64,000 nucleotides of DNA from Theionarchaea archaeon. GTDB lineage: Archaea; Methanobacteriota_B; Thermococci; Methanofastidiosales; SZ-28-30. The DNA lies in assembly GCA_018992685.1 (NCBI GenBank), contig JACVGT010000011.1, positions 124,001-188,000 on the forward strand, in the 5' to 3' direction. Position 1 is the first letter of the stretch. The number at the start of each line of letters is the position of its first letter. The notes beneath the pieces were generated by a model. The model was not told the DNA's origin. It ran no database searches and saw only the letters and a program-made list of their open reading frames with translations. The position numbers and the translations under genes are program-made. Positions 47,317 through 56,368 of the stretch are shown here, one piece after another.

Positions 47317-48276
47317 ATGTCCCCAGGTACTTCCTTGAATCTTTTTGAAGAAGAGCTGTACGATGTGGTAATCGTTGGTGGCGGTCCTGCAGGGCTCAGC
47401 GCTGCTCTCTATGCAGCCCGGTTCAACTTGAAAACCATTGTACTGGACAAAAACCCTGCTTCAGGAGCTCTCGGGCATGCAGAGAAGATTGAGAACTACC
47501 CTGGGATTCCCCAGGAGATATCAGGTCAAGCTCTCCTATCCACGTTCAGGGAACAGGCAGAACATTTCGGAGCTTCTGTCGTGCAGACGACAGCCGTAGG
47601 AGTGAATTTTGATGGAGACATCAAAGAGGTGATGACAGCTGAAGGTTCATACAGGGGAAAGACTGTCATCATTGCGACAGGGGCTATGGGGAGGAAATCC
47701 ACCCTAAAAGGAGAGGCTGGCTTTACCGGGAGAGGAGTGAGCTACTGTGCAGCATGCGACGCTCCCTTCTTCAAGGGAAAGACGGTGGCTGTCGTGGGTG
47801 AACTCGAAGAGATCCTGGAGGAAATAGATCCTGTCACTGCGTTTGCTGATATCGTCTATATCATTCTGCGGAAAGAAGCCTCATCAGAACTTCTGGAAGC
47901 CATGGAAAATGTCCGCATTCTCCGTGAGACTTCCGTTACTGAGATTCTGGGAGATACAACGGTGACTCATCTTGCAATCACTGATAAGAGAGGTGAAAAG
48001 AAGATGCTGCCCGTTTCCGGCGTGTTCATATTCCTGCACGGGAGCAGCCCCATTGTGGATTTCCTGTACAACACAGTAGAGGTAACCCCTGAGGGATGTG
48101 TACAGGTCAACCGAGAGGACATGTCCACCTCAGTACGCGGTGTGTTTGCAGCTGGCGATGTTACCTGCAAGAGGTTCCGGCAGGTAGTCCTATCTGCTTC
48201 TGAGGGATGTGTAGCTGCCCTTTCTGCAGAAAAATACCTCAACCAGCGAAAAAGAGCGAGATCACAGTGGGGATGA
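47317..48276 (+). CDS. Thioredoxin reductase-like flavoprotein without NADPH motif
   Basis: FAD-dependent disulfide reductase, 319 residues. The FAD motif GGGPAGLSAALYAARF starts at residue 21 and the redox pair is Cys144/Cys147 (SYCAACDAPF). The NADPH-binding Rossmann loop, usually GGGDSA-like, instead reads VVGELEEILEEID (161-171), and the HRR arginines are replaced by LRKEASS. The C-terminal FAD motif GVFAAGDVTCKRFRQ is intact. Loss of the NADPH site resembles the F420H2- and ferredoxin-dependent thioredoxin reductases, so the donor is probably F420H2 or ferredoxin. It keeps thioredoxin-like proteins reduced. Confidence 0.85.
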   Translation: MSPGTSLNLFEEELYDVVIVGGGPAGLSAALYAARFNLKTIVLDKNPASGALGHAEKIENYPGIPQEISGQALLSTFREQAEHFGASVVQTTAVGVNFDGDIKEVMTAEGSYRGKTVIIATGAMGRKSTLKGEAGFTGRGVSYCAACDAPFFKGKTVAVVGELEEILEEIDPVTAFADIVYIILRKEASSELLEAMENVRILRETSVTEILGDTTVTHLAITDKRGEKKMLPVSGVFIFLHGSSPIVDFLYNTVEVTPEGCVQVNREDMSTSVRGVFAAGDVTCKRFRQVVLSASEGCVAALSAEKYLNQRKRARSQWG

Positions 48277-48470
48277 TCCAGTGATTTTCGGATTCTTTCC
48301 TGAGGTAGATTTGTTCATCAGAAAATGGTATGATATTCATTTTTTCTGGAAATAAAGAATGGAGACGTGTCTGTCCAGTCTGAAGTCAGAAATTCCTTCC
48401 ATAATCTTTCCTTTTAATGTGAAGCGTAACCTTTTTATGGTGAAAATGCACTACTACATGGGGAAACCAT

Positions 48471-50639
48471 ATGAGGGAGTTTAAGTCGTTGAAGCCGGAA
48501 GGTCTCCCTTTTGAATATGATGCAGGTCTTCATGGGGAGGAGCCTCTGGTTACCGTGGAAGAACGAGAACGGAAAATCGTACTTTCGTATATATTTCCAG
48601 GGTTCTATCTTTCAGACGACTCTCGCACCGTGGAGGGAGTCGTGATTCCTTTCAAGCAGGTGACCATACCCCACACTCAGTTCCTGGCAGAGAGTGGTAA
48701 ACCCTTGCTACCGTCATTCGGACGGTACGTGCAGATTCCTGATGACTGTCGCTATAGTGTCACGGTAGAACCAGGAAACCCAGTCTATTTTGAACCTGTT
48801 CTGATTCTGCCTGCTCAGGAGCTGCTGGTAGATGGCAAGAAGATAAATCGATTCGAGTATGACAAAGACTTCTACAGAACTGACAGGCTGTATCCTGAGG
48901 ACATTGTGGAGGTGACGGGTCCCCTCACTATTGATGAGTATCGTGCTCTGCTCATTCATGTGAGACCTCTCCAGTACAACCCCGCACGGAAAAGGCTCGT
49001 AGGGTTCAGTTCTGTTACGGTTACCATCCATCTCAGCCCGTCTCCAGGCGAAGGAGAACCCACAGATACTGCAATAGACAGGAAAGCCTACGGAAACTTC
49101 TTTTTGAACCCAGTACGCGGAATTGGGACCAGAGTTGAGATACCTCCTGCTCGGGCAGGAGCCCCCTTGCCAGGCGGAGGTCCAGAATTCCTCATTATCT
49201 ACCATGATCGATTCAAGGAACCCGCAGGAAAGCTGGCCTACTGGAAAACTATGCGGGGGCTTTCTACAGAGGTGGTCCCCCTTGATCAGGTTGGAACCAC
49301 GGTGAAGGCGATAAAAGAATATATTCGAAAGAGAAGACGAGCCGCAGGAAGTCGTCTTCAGTATGTTTTATTGTTCGGGGACGTTGAAGTCATCCCCTCA
49401 GAGAAGATTACAGGGAGCCCTTCAGGTCACAATATCACTGATTACTACTATTCTACAAAAGAGGATCCCACTCGCAACGACCAGTATGTGCTACCATGGC
49501 TTTCAGTGGGGCGGATTCCTCTCCAGACTGAAGAACAAGGATTGGGTGTGGTTGACAGGATCATATCATATGAGAGAGATCCACCCAAGAACCTTCACTA
49601 CTACAGGAAGATGGTATTTGCGGCCTACTTCCAGGACAAGGGTAGACGGGATGGCAGAGAAGACAGAGCCTACGTGAGAACCATGGAGACCATAGCTGCC
49701 CACATGACAGGGTTGGGATTTGAGGTGGAACGGGTGTATGTCACCAGCAACCCTGACGTGCGAGAATATGTGGACGGCAGTCTGGTACCTGAGACGGTGA
49801 GAACGCACCTTTTCAGTGAGGAAGAAGCCACTCAAAAGCTCATAGAAGCCGTCTCTGAAGGATGTTTGCTGGTCGGGCACAGAGACCACGGATCCTCCAC
49901 AGGATGGGTTCACCCCGCGTTCAAGACGCCCCACCTCGAATCCATCATCAGTGACACGCCGTCTGTCTTTTACAGCATCAACTGTTTGACAGGACGGTTT
50001 GATCTCCGGAGACCAAGGGAGTGTTTTGCTGAAAAGCTGCTTTCCATGGAAGGAGGTGCCCCTTCCCTTATTGCAGCCACAAGACCTTCCCACACCTGGC
50101 TGAATGACGATTTGATGAAAGCACTTTTTGATGCCATCTGGTCCGGGATTATCCCCACATTTCCAGGGTTTACAGCAAGTTATACCGTGAGGAACAACAG
50201 AATAGGAGATATCCTCAACTACGCCAGGACCTATCTGCCCCTGACATTGAGCGGAGGCCTGCGCCACGTCAAGGATCACCTGGAAATCTACCACGTCATT
50301 GGAGACCCTTCTCTTGAGATCTGGAAAGAGTGTCCCAGGGCCAATGCCATTGAGACTGAGTACCGACAGGGATACCTGAGAATTACCATGGATTGCTGTC
50401 CGGTGGGCACCGTCCTCACCCTCTGGTGTGGCAGTGATCTCGTTAAGAGATTGACACCCACTTCTACCTACGTAACCATATCTTTGAGAAATACAGCAGT
50501 CTACTCCCGTGCCAGAGAACCCATTGTCGTCTGTTTCTGGGCACCAGGGTATCGATTCCAGAGGATACAGGTTTCCACCCAGAACTCTGGCGCATCATCT
50601 CCATCGAGAGAAAAACGCCTATCTAATGACGGTTCCTGA
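48471..50639 (+). CDS. Gingipain-like C25 cysteine peptidase
   Basis: A 722-residue protein of the caspase-like clan. The N-terminal 210 residues are beta-rich, like a gingipain propeptide. The catalytic domain follows from about residue 228 (PEFLIIYHDRF), with the His in LVGHRDHGSSTGW and the Cys in YSINCLTGRFD, the order expected for C25. A C-terminal immunoglobulin-like domain closes the chain. No signal peptide is evident, which is unusual for this secreted family. The gene ends 21 bases inside the convergent UMP kinase gene. A TATA-like CCTTTTTATGG lies near 48,433. Confidence 0.85.
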   Translation: MREFKSLKPEGLPFEYDAGLHGEEPLVTVEERERKIVLSYIFPGFYLSDDSRTVEGVVIPFKQVTIPHTQFLAESGKPLLPSFGRYVQIPDDCRYSVTVEPGNPVYFEPVLILPAQELLVDGKKINRFEYDKDFYRTDRLYPEDIVEVTGPLTIDEYRALLIHVRPLQYNPARKRLVGFSSVTVTIHLSPSPGEGEPTDTAIDRKAYGNFFLNPVRGIGTRVEIPPARAGAPLPGGGPEFLIIYHDRFKEPAGKLAYWKTMRGLSTEVVPLDQVGTTVKAIKEYIRKRRRAAGSRLQYVLLFGDVEVIPSEKITGSPSGHNITDYYYSTKEDPTRNDQYVLPWLSVGRIPLQTEEQGLGVVDRIISYERDPPKNLHYYRKMVFAAYFQDKGRRDGREDRAYVRTMETIAAHMTGLGFEVERVYVTSNPDVREYVDGSLVPETVRTHLFSEEEATQKLIEAVSEGCLLVGHRDHGSSTGWVHPAFKTPHLESIISDTPSVFYSINCLTGRFDLRRPRECFAEKLLSMEGGAPSLIAATRPSHTWLNDDLMKALFDAIWSGIIPTFPGFTASYTVRNNRIGDILNYARTYLPLTLSGGLRHVKDHLEIYHVIGDPSLEIWKECPRANAIETEYRQGYLRITMDCCPVGTVLTLWCGSDLVKRLTPTSTYVTISLRNTAVYSRAREPIVVCFWAPGYRFQRIQVSTQNSGASSPSREKRLSNDGS

Positions 50640-51272
50640 ATGATTTCCCGCAAGAACCTTTTCCAAATCTTTCATGTCTTCTACGCCGATTACTACAGTC
50701 TGAAGGCCATTATGGGAGATGACAGTTGCAGCTACAGGATCAATGACAGAAGAAATTCCCGCTTCAAACTCCTTTTTGGAAAAGGATTTCAGCTGATTAA
50801 AGCTCATCTTTGAAATCTTTCTTGCAGCTGGGTCTCTTGCAGGATCAGCAGTAAAGATGCCCCCTACATTGGTCACCTTCACCAGGATATCTGCATTGAC
50901 AACTTCTGCCAGCAACGCTGCCACCGTATCAGTAGTCTGGCCAGGAGTAGTCCCACCCAAGATGGGCAACCCTCGTGCGTGGATGGCTTCATGGATGTCT
51001 CGTACCAGTTCCGCTCCTGCGATGCAGGTGACAAGCAGCAATGCATTCAGCTGTGAGGAGAGTATTCCCAGGGTATCAAGGGTTTCTTCTGTGGCATTGT
51101 GATCTCTGGCTGCGGAAATGTACCTCCGGGCAGTCCTGCCTCCACCTACTACCAGGAACAGGGCATGAGTTGCTCTGATTTTTTCAACCTGCGCTACCAA
51201 GGTTGCCAGGACTTCTTTGTCAATTTCTGAAGGTACCAGGACAGAGCCGCCAATACGGAGCACCACTTTCAT
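50619..51272 (-). CDS. pyrH: UMP kinase, archaeal type
   Basis: Phosphorylates UMP to UDP with ATP in pyrimidine nucleotide synthesis. The amino acid kinase fold is visible as VVLRIGGSVL, then the Gly-rich LVVGGGRTARRYISAAR, the LPILGGTTPGQTTDTVAALLAE segment and the ILVKVTNVGGIFTADP loop. The length of about 217 residues fits the archaeal form. I chose ATG 51,272: the TATA centre lies 26 bases upstream, so the mRNA is probably leaderless; a TTG at 51,290 is less likely. The divergent aRF1 gene appears to use the same TATA box. Confidence 0.9.
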   Translation of the reverse strand: MKVVLRIGGSVLVPSEIDKEVLATLVAQVEKIRATHALFLVVGGGRTARRYISAARDHNATEETLDTLGILSSQLNALLLVTCIAGAELVRDIHEAIHARGLPILGGTTPGQTTDTVAALLAEVVNADILVKVTNVGGIFTADPARDPAARKISKMSFNQLKSFSKKEFEAGISSVIDPVAATVISHNGLQTVVIGVEDMKDLEKVLAGNHSGTVIR

Positions 51273-51293
51273 ACTCCTGTGTTTCCACAAAAA

Positions 51294-51303
51294 CTATATA
51301 AAC
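51294..51303. promoter_or_regulatory. Bidirectional TATA box between pyrH and aRF1
   Basis: CTATATAAAC has a symmetric core (TATATA). Its centre, near 51,298, lies 26 bases from the ATG of aRF1 (51,324) and 26 bases from the ATG of pyrH (51,272) on the other strand, the normal distance to the archaeal start site. Both genes would be leaderless and driven by one element. Confidence 0.6.
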
Positions 51304-51323
51304 ATAAGCCTTACCCTTAAATC

Positions 51324-52580
51324 ATGAAGAAAAAGACGGAACAGTATAAATTCAAAAAAATGCTCGATCATCTTTCATCTTTTAAAGGGAGACACACTGA
51401 GCTTGTCTCTTTGTATATACCCGCAGGGTATGAAATCCCCAAAGTAGCCCAGCAGATAAGGGATGAACAGGGGACCGCAGTCAATATTAAATCTACCACC
51501 ACCCGGAAGAACGTGTTGGGAGCACTAGAAAGGGTATCACAGCATCTCACCCTGTTCAAGGAGCCTCCTCCCAATGGCCTGGTGATCTTCTGTGGTAATG
51601 TCTCAGAGAGAGAAGGTGTTTCTGATATCCAGTTGTTTTCGTTTGAGCCCTTAAAGCCGTTGAGTACCCGAATTTACCGATGTGATCAGGAATTCGTGCT
51701 GGAGCCTTTATATGATATGCTGGAGGCAAAAGAGGTCTATGGGTTATTGATTGTAGAGAGAAATGAAGCCACTGTGGGGATACTGAAGGGGAAGAGTATC
51801 AGTATGGCGGATTACATGACCTCAGGAGTCCCGGGGAAGACCCGGGCAGGAGGACAGTCAGCTCATCGGTTCGAGAGGCTGAGAGATGCTGCAGACCATG
51901 AATTCAGGAAGAGGATCGCAGAACATGCCAACCGCATTTTCCTGGATGAAAAGAACCTGTCGGGAATTCTGGTAGGAGGTCCCGGACACACCAAGAACAA
52001 GTTTTTTGAGGGAGGGTTCCTGCATCACGAGTTGCAGAAAAAGGTTATTGGCATTGTGGATACCAGCTACAATGGGGAGTATGGGTTGAGGGAACTGGTG
52101 GACCGCGGAGAAGACATCCTGCAGAATCTGGAAATGACCCACGAACGGGACCTGGTGCAGCAATTTTTGAGGCAGCTGGTTAATGATGAGCCGGTGACGT
52201 ACGGAGAGAAGGAGGTGCGCTACGCCCTGCAGATAGGTGCTGTGGAGACAGTGTTGTTGTCAGAGGATGTGGACTTATACCGGGTTAGGATAGCATGCGA
52301 GGTCTGCAACCACACAGAAGAGATGACCCTCTCGGGCGAGAAACTGAGGAAGTTCAGAGAAGGAATTGCAGATTCGAATTGCCCTCAATGCGGTAATGTG
52401 AAGCTAGTCATCAAAGAGGAAAAGGAGCTGGTGGAAGACTTCACTGAATTGGCAGAGGCAACAGGAGCTGAAGTGGAATTGATTTCCACCGAGACTGAGG
52501 AAGGTTCGCAATTGTTCAAGGCATTTGGCGGGATAGCTGCTTTGTTGCGATTCAGGGTGGAACAGACTGTGTTGCCGTAG
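51324..52580 (+). CDS. prf1: Peptide chain release factor aRF1
   Basis: Recognises all three stop codons and releases the nascent chain. The 418-residue protein shows domain 1 with the NIKS motif (residues 54-57), domain 2 with AGGQSAHRFERLR (GGQ 176-178), and domain 3 with a zinc-type minidomain (CEVCNHTEEM and NCPQCGN). All are diagnostic of archaeal/eukaryotic eRF1. The TASNIKS context reads TAVNIKS here. Its 3' end overlaps the convergent kwaB-like gene by 29 bases. It shares a TATA with pyrH and is probably leaderless. Confidence 0.97.
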   Translation: MKKKTEQYKFKKMLDHLSSFKGRHTELVSLYIPAGYEIPKVAQQIRDEQGTAVNIKSTTTRKNVLGALERVSQHLTLFKEPPPNGLVIFCGNVSEREGVSDIQLFSFEPLKPLSTRIYRCDQEFVLEPLYDMLEAKEVYGLLIVERNEATVGILKGKSISMADYMTSGVPGKTRAGGQSAHRFERLRDAADHEFRKRIAEHANRIFLDEKNLSGILVGGPGHTKNKFFEGGFLHHELQKKVIGIVDTSYNGEYGLRELVDRGEDILQNLEMTHERDLVQQFLRQLVNDEPVTYGEKEVRYALQIGAVETVLLSEDVDLYRVRIACEVCNHTEEMTLSGEKLRKFREGIADSNCPQCGNVKLVIKEEKELVEDFTELAEATGAEVELISTETEEGSQLFKAFGGIAALLRFRVEQTVLP

Positions 52581-53877
52581 AGTTGATTGTCGATCCGACA
52601 ACCTTGATTTCTGTCTCTTTCTTGACTGATCCGTGTTTTCCTTGAGCATTTGCCGTGATTGTGTACTCCCCTGCAGCTTTATATGTATGTTCAGTAGGGA
52701 AGAAGTCGGGGTGGGACGTTTCTCCAGTGCTGCCGTCTCCCCAATCCCAAGTAACGGTATCGGCATTAATCACATTGCCATTAATCGTTACAACCTTGCC
52801 GCAGACTTGGGGGCAAGGAGGACCAACTATTCTTATCCGAGGTAGTGCCTCTTTTGAATAGACGTCATAGCGGACCAATGTCGAGGTGGACAGCAAATAT
52901 GCGTCATCAAGTGCTCGTAATATTGACCAGAGATCCTTCTGTTTGACAATTATCTGTCTAGTTCTGTTGAATTCCAAATCCAGAACATACTGGTTACAAA
53001 CATCATCCAGCGTATCTGGGGTAATCAGTGCCAGAGTTTTACTTTCCAGAATGCTGTAAAGTTTCCTGACCTTCTTTGGATCATTTTTCGACAATTCCAC
53101 CAGCAAATTGGTGTTGTCCACAAGATTTAGTTGTTCCAGGGTAGGTTTCTTTGATTCAACCTTCTCCATGAACACTTCCATGAAACTGAAGATTATCTCG
53201 AACTGGTCTCTGTTGAAAATGTAGATTCTCTTATTCCTTGTATCATAGATGCAGTCAACTTCCTTGTCTACAGTGAGGGCAGGCTCATCAAGTCTATTGA
53301 AGACTCCGTCTCTCACAAAGAGCGGAATCAATCCTGCATTCTCTAGTATCCTGCCTGGTGTGAATTTCCTGAATAGTACGAGTCCGGCGTCTCTTATATG
53401 TACAGCCATTGCCCAGGGAACTCCATTATCTTTGATATTATAACTGTCCAAACCAAGTGACTGCATGTCCTTGTATATCTTGGGAAAGTGATCAACCTTA
53501 CTTGCTTCAATTTGCTCGATTACAGACTGGTCGGCGACAATACCGGGACTATATTTGCGTAAACACAGTCCATCTATCTTTAGCAGACCATCCATTTTGT
53601 TTTCGCCTATTCCCTCTAATACTAAGCCAACATCCCAAGTAATATCTGTTTGAAGAACTTCGTACGTGATTTCATAGTCTCCGCTTGCTGGATTATTGTT
53701 TCCTTTCTTACCTCCTAGGTTCTGATCTTTCAATCTCCTGTTTTCTTCTTTCCGCTTTCGCTTATGTCTATTAATAAAGAATAGCTCAACACTACTTGGT
53801 GAAGCTCCTACGAGCCTGCCCTTCATACTTCCCAGTAACACGTTGGCATCTACTACATTGTTGGTATCTTCCTCCAT
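52552..53877 (-). CDS. kwaB: KwaB-like DUF4868 protein with C-terminal PKD domain
   Basis: A 441-residue protein whose middle part resembles DUF4868, the domain of KwaB from the Kiwa phage-defence system (RIYIFNRDQFEIIFSFMEVF and the AGLVLFRKFTPG region). KwaB binds DNA in the known system and acts with the membrane protein KwaA. The N-terminus includes a basic stretch (NRHKRKRKEENRR). Residues 352-430 form a PKD domain with WDWGDGSTGE and AGEYTITANAQG, a module not usually found in KwaB. The start overlaps the KwaA stop (TAATG), behind a strong GGAGGTGA. The Kiwa assignment is from pattern and partner, not from a search. Confidence 0.7.
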   Translation of the reverse strand: MEEDTNNVVDANVLLGSMKGRLVGASPSSVELFFINRHKRKRKEENRRLKDQNLGGKKGNNNPASGDYEITYEVLQTDITWDVGLVLEGIGENKMDGLLKIDGLCLRKYSPGIVADQSVIEQIEASKVDHFPKIYKDMQSLGLDSYNIKDNGVPWAMAVHIRDAGLVLFRKFTPGRILENAGLIPLFVRDGVFNRLDEPALTVDKEVDCIYDTRNKRIYIFNRDQFEIIFSFMEVFMEKVESKKPTLEQLNLVDNTNLLVELSKNDPKKVRKLYSILESKTLALITPDTLDDVCNQYVLDLEFNRTRQIIVKQKDLWSILRALDDAYLLSTSTLVRYDVYSKEALPRIRIVGPPCPQVCGKVVTINGNVINADTVTWDWGDGSTGETSHPDFFPTEHTYKAAGEYTITANAQGKHGSVKKETEIKVVGSTINSTATQSVPP

Positions 53878-54431
53878 TACCTCACCTCCTCATCGTAGGT
53901 GTTATCTGATTCTGTGTCCTTTTTTCCTATATCAAGATATATATTATCTGACATTCTTGTGGCGTGAATCAGCTTTCCTCTTGCCAGCTTGAATTTTCTA
54001 GTTATAAGCACGATATTTCCACCCTTGACAGCTTCTACATCGTGGATCTTGAATCCAAAAACATTCAACAGCGGATTTATGAATATGAGATTCGAGTGGA
54101 TGTAGACGAAGAAAATCACAATCAGCAGTATCACAATGGAGGCAACATCCTGCCATTGAGTGAATTCGAACCCCAGAAAAACAATAATATATGCTATTAT
54201 GTAGTCCAATGCGTCACTGGTTCTGTTTTTCGATTTTTTGACATTGAATCTCCTAGGATTCCATTTCCTTGCAATCATAAAGACTGGGATCCAGATTGAA
54301 TTCACAAGTAACAATACAAGAATGGAAATCCAGAAGTTCCTTGATCCCACTTCAAAGTACTTGATAATGAAAATCAACAAGAGAGGTGAGTATGCACTGA
54401 CAAACAAGAGACTTCGAACCCAGCCCCTCAT
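53877..54431 (-). CDS. kwaA: KwaA-like membrane protein
   Basis: A 184-residue membrane protein with four hydrophobic segments (about residues 7-24, 32-52, 75-92 and 97-117) and a cytoplasmic C-terminal domain of about 65 residues (VEAVKGGNIVLITRKF, then DNIYLDIG). This layout and the neighbour fit KwaA, the membrane sensor of Kiwa. It precedes and overlaps kwaB by one base, so the pair is translated together. GGTGGGAAG sits before the ATG. Known Kiwa acts at the membrane site of phage attachment. The family call relies on topology and the KwaB-like partner. Confidence 0.65.
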   Translation of the reverse strand: MRGWVRSLLFVSAYSPLLLIFIIKYFEVGSRNFWISILVLLLVNSIWIPVFMIARKWNPRRFNVKKSKNRTSDALDYIIAYIIVFLGFEFTQWQDVASIVILLIVIFFVYIHSNLIFINPLLNVFGFKIHDVEAVKGGNIVLITRKFKLARGKLIHATRMSDNIYLDIGKKDTESDNTYDEEVR

Positions 54432-54664
54432 CTTCCCACCCCTGACAGAGCTCTGTAACCCTTCTCAAGTGATGACTGCCCTTTCCCCTGGCAGCATACT
54501 TCAGCACGTTTTGAGATGCGTGGAATCACCACAACCACCGCAGGTTCTTACGTGGTAGAAGTATTTACCCTTTTGGTATGTACTATTTTGTGTAAACCCA
54601 GGATTTACCTTTGGGTTTCCAAGGCATCAAAAAGCTTAAGTAGTCTCTCTTTTCTTCTGCACCA

Positions 54665-56368
54665 ATGTTTGAAATCAGGGCAAAAGATGGACTGGGAAGA
54701 ATTGGCCGCCTTGAAATACATGGAAAAGTAGTAGAAACTCCAGCACTCATGCCTGTAATCAACCCGAAAAAGGCTGAAATCACCCCCCGTGAAATACAGG
54801 AGAGGTTCAAGGCCCAGATGATTATTACCAATGCATATATTATCTATGAATCCTCCTTGCGGGAAGAAGCTGCATCCAGAGGGGTTCATACATTGCTGGA
54901 TTTTGACGGGGTTATTGCCACGGATTCAGGAAGCTTCCAGCTCATGAACTATGGGAATATTACCGTCACCAACCAAGAGATTATCGAATTCCAGCAGGCC
55001 ATCAAGTCTGATATATCAACCTTCCTGGATATCCCTACAACTCCTACCTGCACTTACGAAAGGGCTCTCACCGATCTGGAGGCTACCCTGGAGCGAGCTC
55101 GGGAAGCACAGAACCTCAAGAAAGGGTTCATGAATGGTACAGTCCAGGGAGGGAGGTTCCTTGATCTGCGGGAGAGGGCCTGTAAAGAACTGGCCACCAT
55201 GGACTTTGAGATCCATCCCCTGGGAGCTGTGGTCCCTTTCCTGTTGAAATACTCATTTACGCCCTTGATAGACATTATTCTCACCTGTAAGAAACATCTA
55301 CCAGTTGAGAGGCCTGTCCACTTGTTTGGAGCTGGCCATCCGCTGTTGTTGCCACTGGCGGTTTTGTGTGGATGTGATCTCTTTGATTCAGCAGCCTACA
55401 TTCTCTATGCCAAAGGAACCAGGTACCTGACACCATCAGGCACCAAGAATCTGGAAGACCTTGTCTATTTCCCTTGTGAGTGTCCCGAATGCTCAAGGAC
55501 CGATCCAGAAACAGTCTCCAGACTTTCCTCCCAGGAGAAAATTGCCTTTCTCACCAGACACAACCTGTATTCCACGTTTGGGGAACTCAAGAGGATAAAA
55601 CAGGCCATTCATGAAGGTTCGTTGTGGGAACTCGTAGAATCAAGAATCAGGTCACACCCCAATTTGCTGGAGTCATACCGTGTCATCAAGAAATACTCTG
55701 ACTTTATTGAAACTTATGAGCCGTTCACTAAGCGGAGTGGTTTTTCCTATACGGGGGCAGAAACCCAGTTCAGACCGGTGACAGCCCGGGCCAGATCCAG
55801 GATAGCCCGTATAAGAGGCGAAACCTTTGAACATCCCGTGTTTGGTCAGGTTCCCGTTTCCCTGAGCCAGACCTACCCTTTTCATACTGACGAGGTAGTC
55901 AGTCTGACAGAAAAGGACATGATCAGAGACATTGCAGTATACCAGTTTGGTGTGGAGGCTGCCCCCCTGTTTGAAAAAGCGAAAATCTCCTATGGAAGAA
56001 CGGGAAAAGTACGCCATCTGCACGAAGACGGCTCCCTCCTGGCCACCCTGCGTCCCATGGATGGGCTGTTCGTTTTGACTTTTGAGGGGGCACAGAAGCT
56101 GCATTCCCTGGTCCCACCTCCCCAAAGACGAGTTGTAGCAGATGAAGAAGCCATCCCCTTTGTGAAGGATGGTAAAGACTTGTTTTCTCGATTTGTTGTC
56201 TCCATGGATGAAACCCTGCGCGCGTACGAAGAAGTGCTCATAACTGATAGGGCAGACATCCTTCTTGGAGTGGGACGGCTGACGATGTCTCCACCAGAGG
56301 TTCAGGCTTTTAAGAGAGGAGTTGCAGTGTACTGCAGGAGAGGTGCTGATGCCATACGTGATCCTTGA
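54665..56368 (+). CDS. tgtA: tRNA-guanine(15) transglycosylase (archaeosine synthesis)
   Basis: Exchanges guanine-15 of archaeal tRNA for preQ0, the first committed step to archaeosine. The TIM-barrel domain begins MFEIRAKDGLGRIGRLE and holds the catalytic region ATDSGSFQLMNYGN and FLDIPTTP; the zinc site reads CECPECSR with a later His. The C-terminal part contains the extra archaeal domains and a PUA domain (ILLGVGRLTMSPPEVQAFKRG). The length of 567 residues is normal. TATA AAGCTTAAGTAG lies about 27 bases before the ATG, so it is probably leaderless. The next gene overlaps its end by 20 bases. Confidence 0.96.
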   Translation: MFEIRAKDGLGRIGRLEIHGKVVETPALMPVINPKKAEITPREIQERFKAQMIITNAYIIYESSLREEAASRGVHTLLDFDGVIATDSGSFQLMNYGNITVTNQEIIEFQQAIKSDISTFLDIPTTPTCTYERALTDLEATLERAREAQNLKKGFMNGTVQGGRFLDLRERACKELATMDFEIHPLGAVVPFLLKYSFTPLIDIILTCKKHLPVERPVHLFGAGHPLLLPLAVLCGCDLFDSAAYILYAKGTRYLTPSGTKNLEDLVYFPCECPECSRTDPETVSRLSSQEKIAFLTRHNLYSTFGELKRIKQAIHEGSLWELVESRIRSHPNLLESYRVIKKYSDFIETYEPFTKRSGFSYTGAETQFRPVTARARSRIARIRGETFEHPVFGQVPVSLSQTYPFHTDEVVSLTEKDMIRDIAVYQFGVEAAPLFEKAKISYGRTGKVRHLHEDGSLLATLRPMDGLFVLTFEGAQKLHSLVPPPQRRVVADEEAIPFVKDGKDLFSRFVVSMDETLRAYEEVLITDRADILLGVGRLTMSPPEVQAFKRGVAVYCRRGADAIRDP

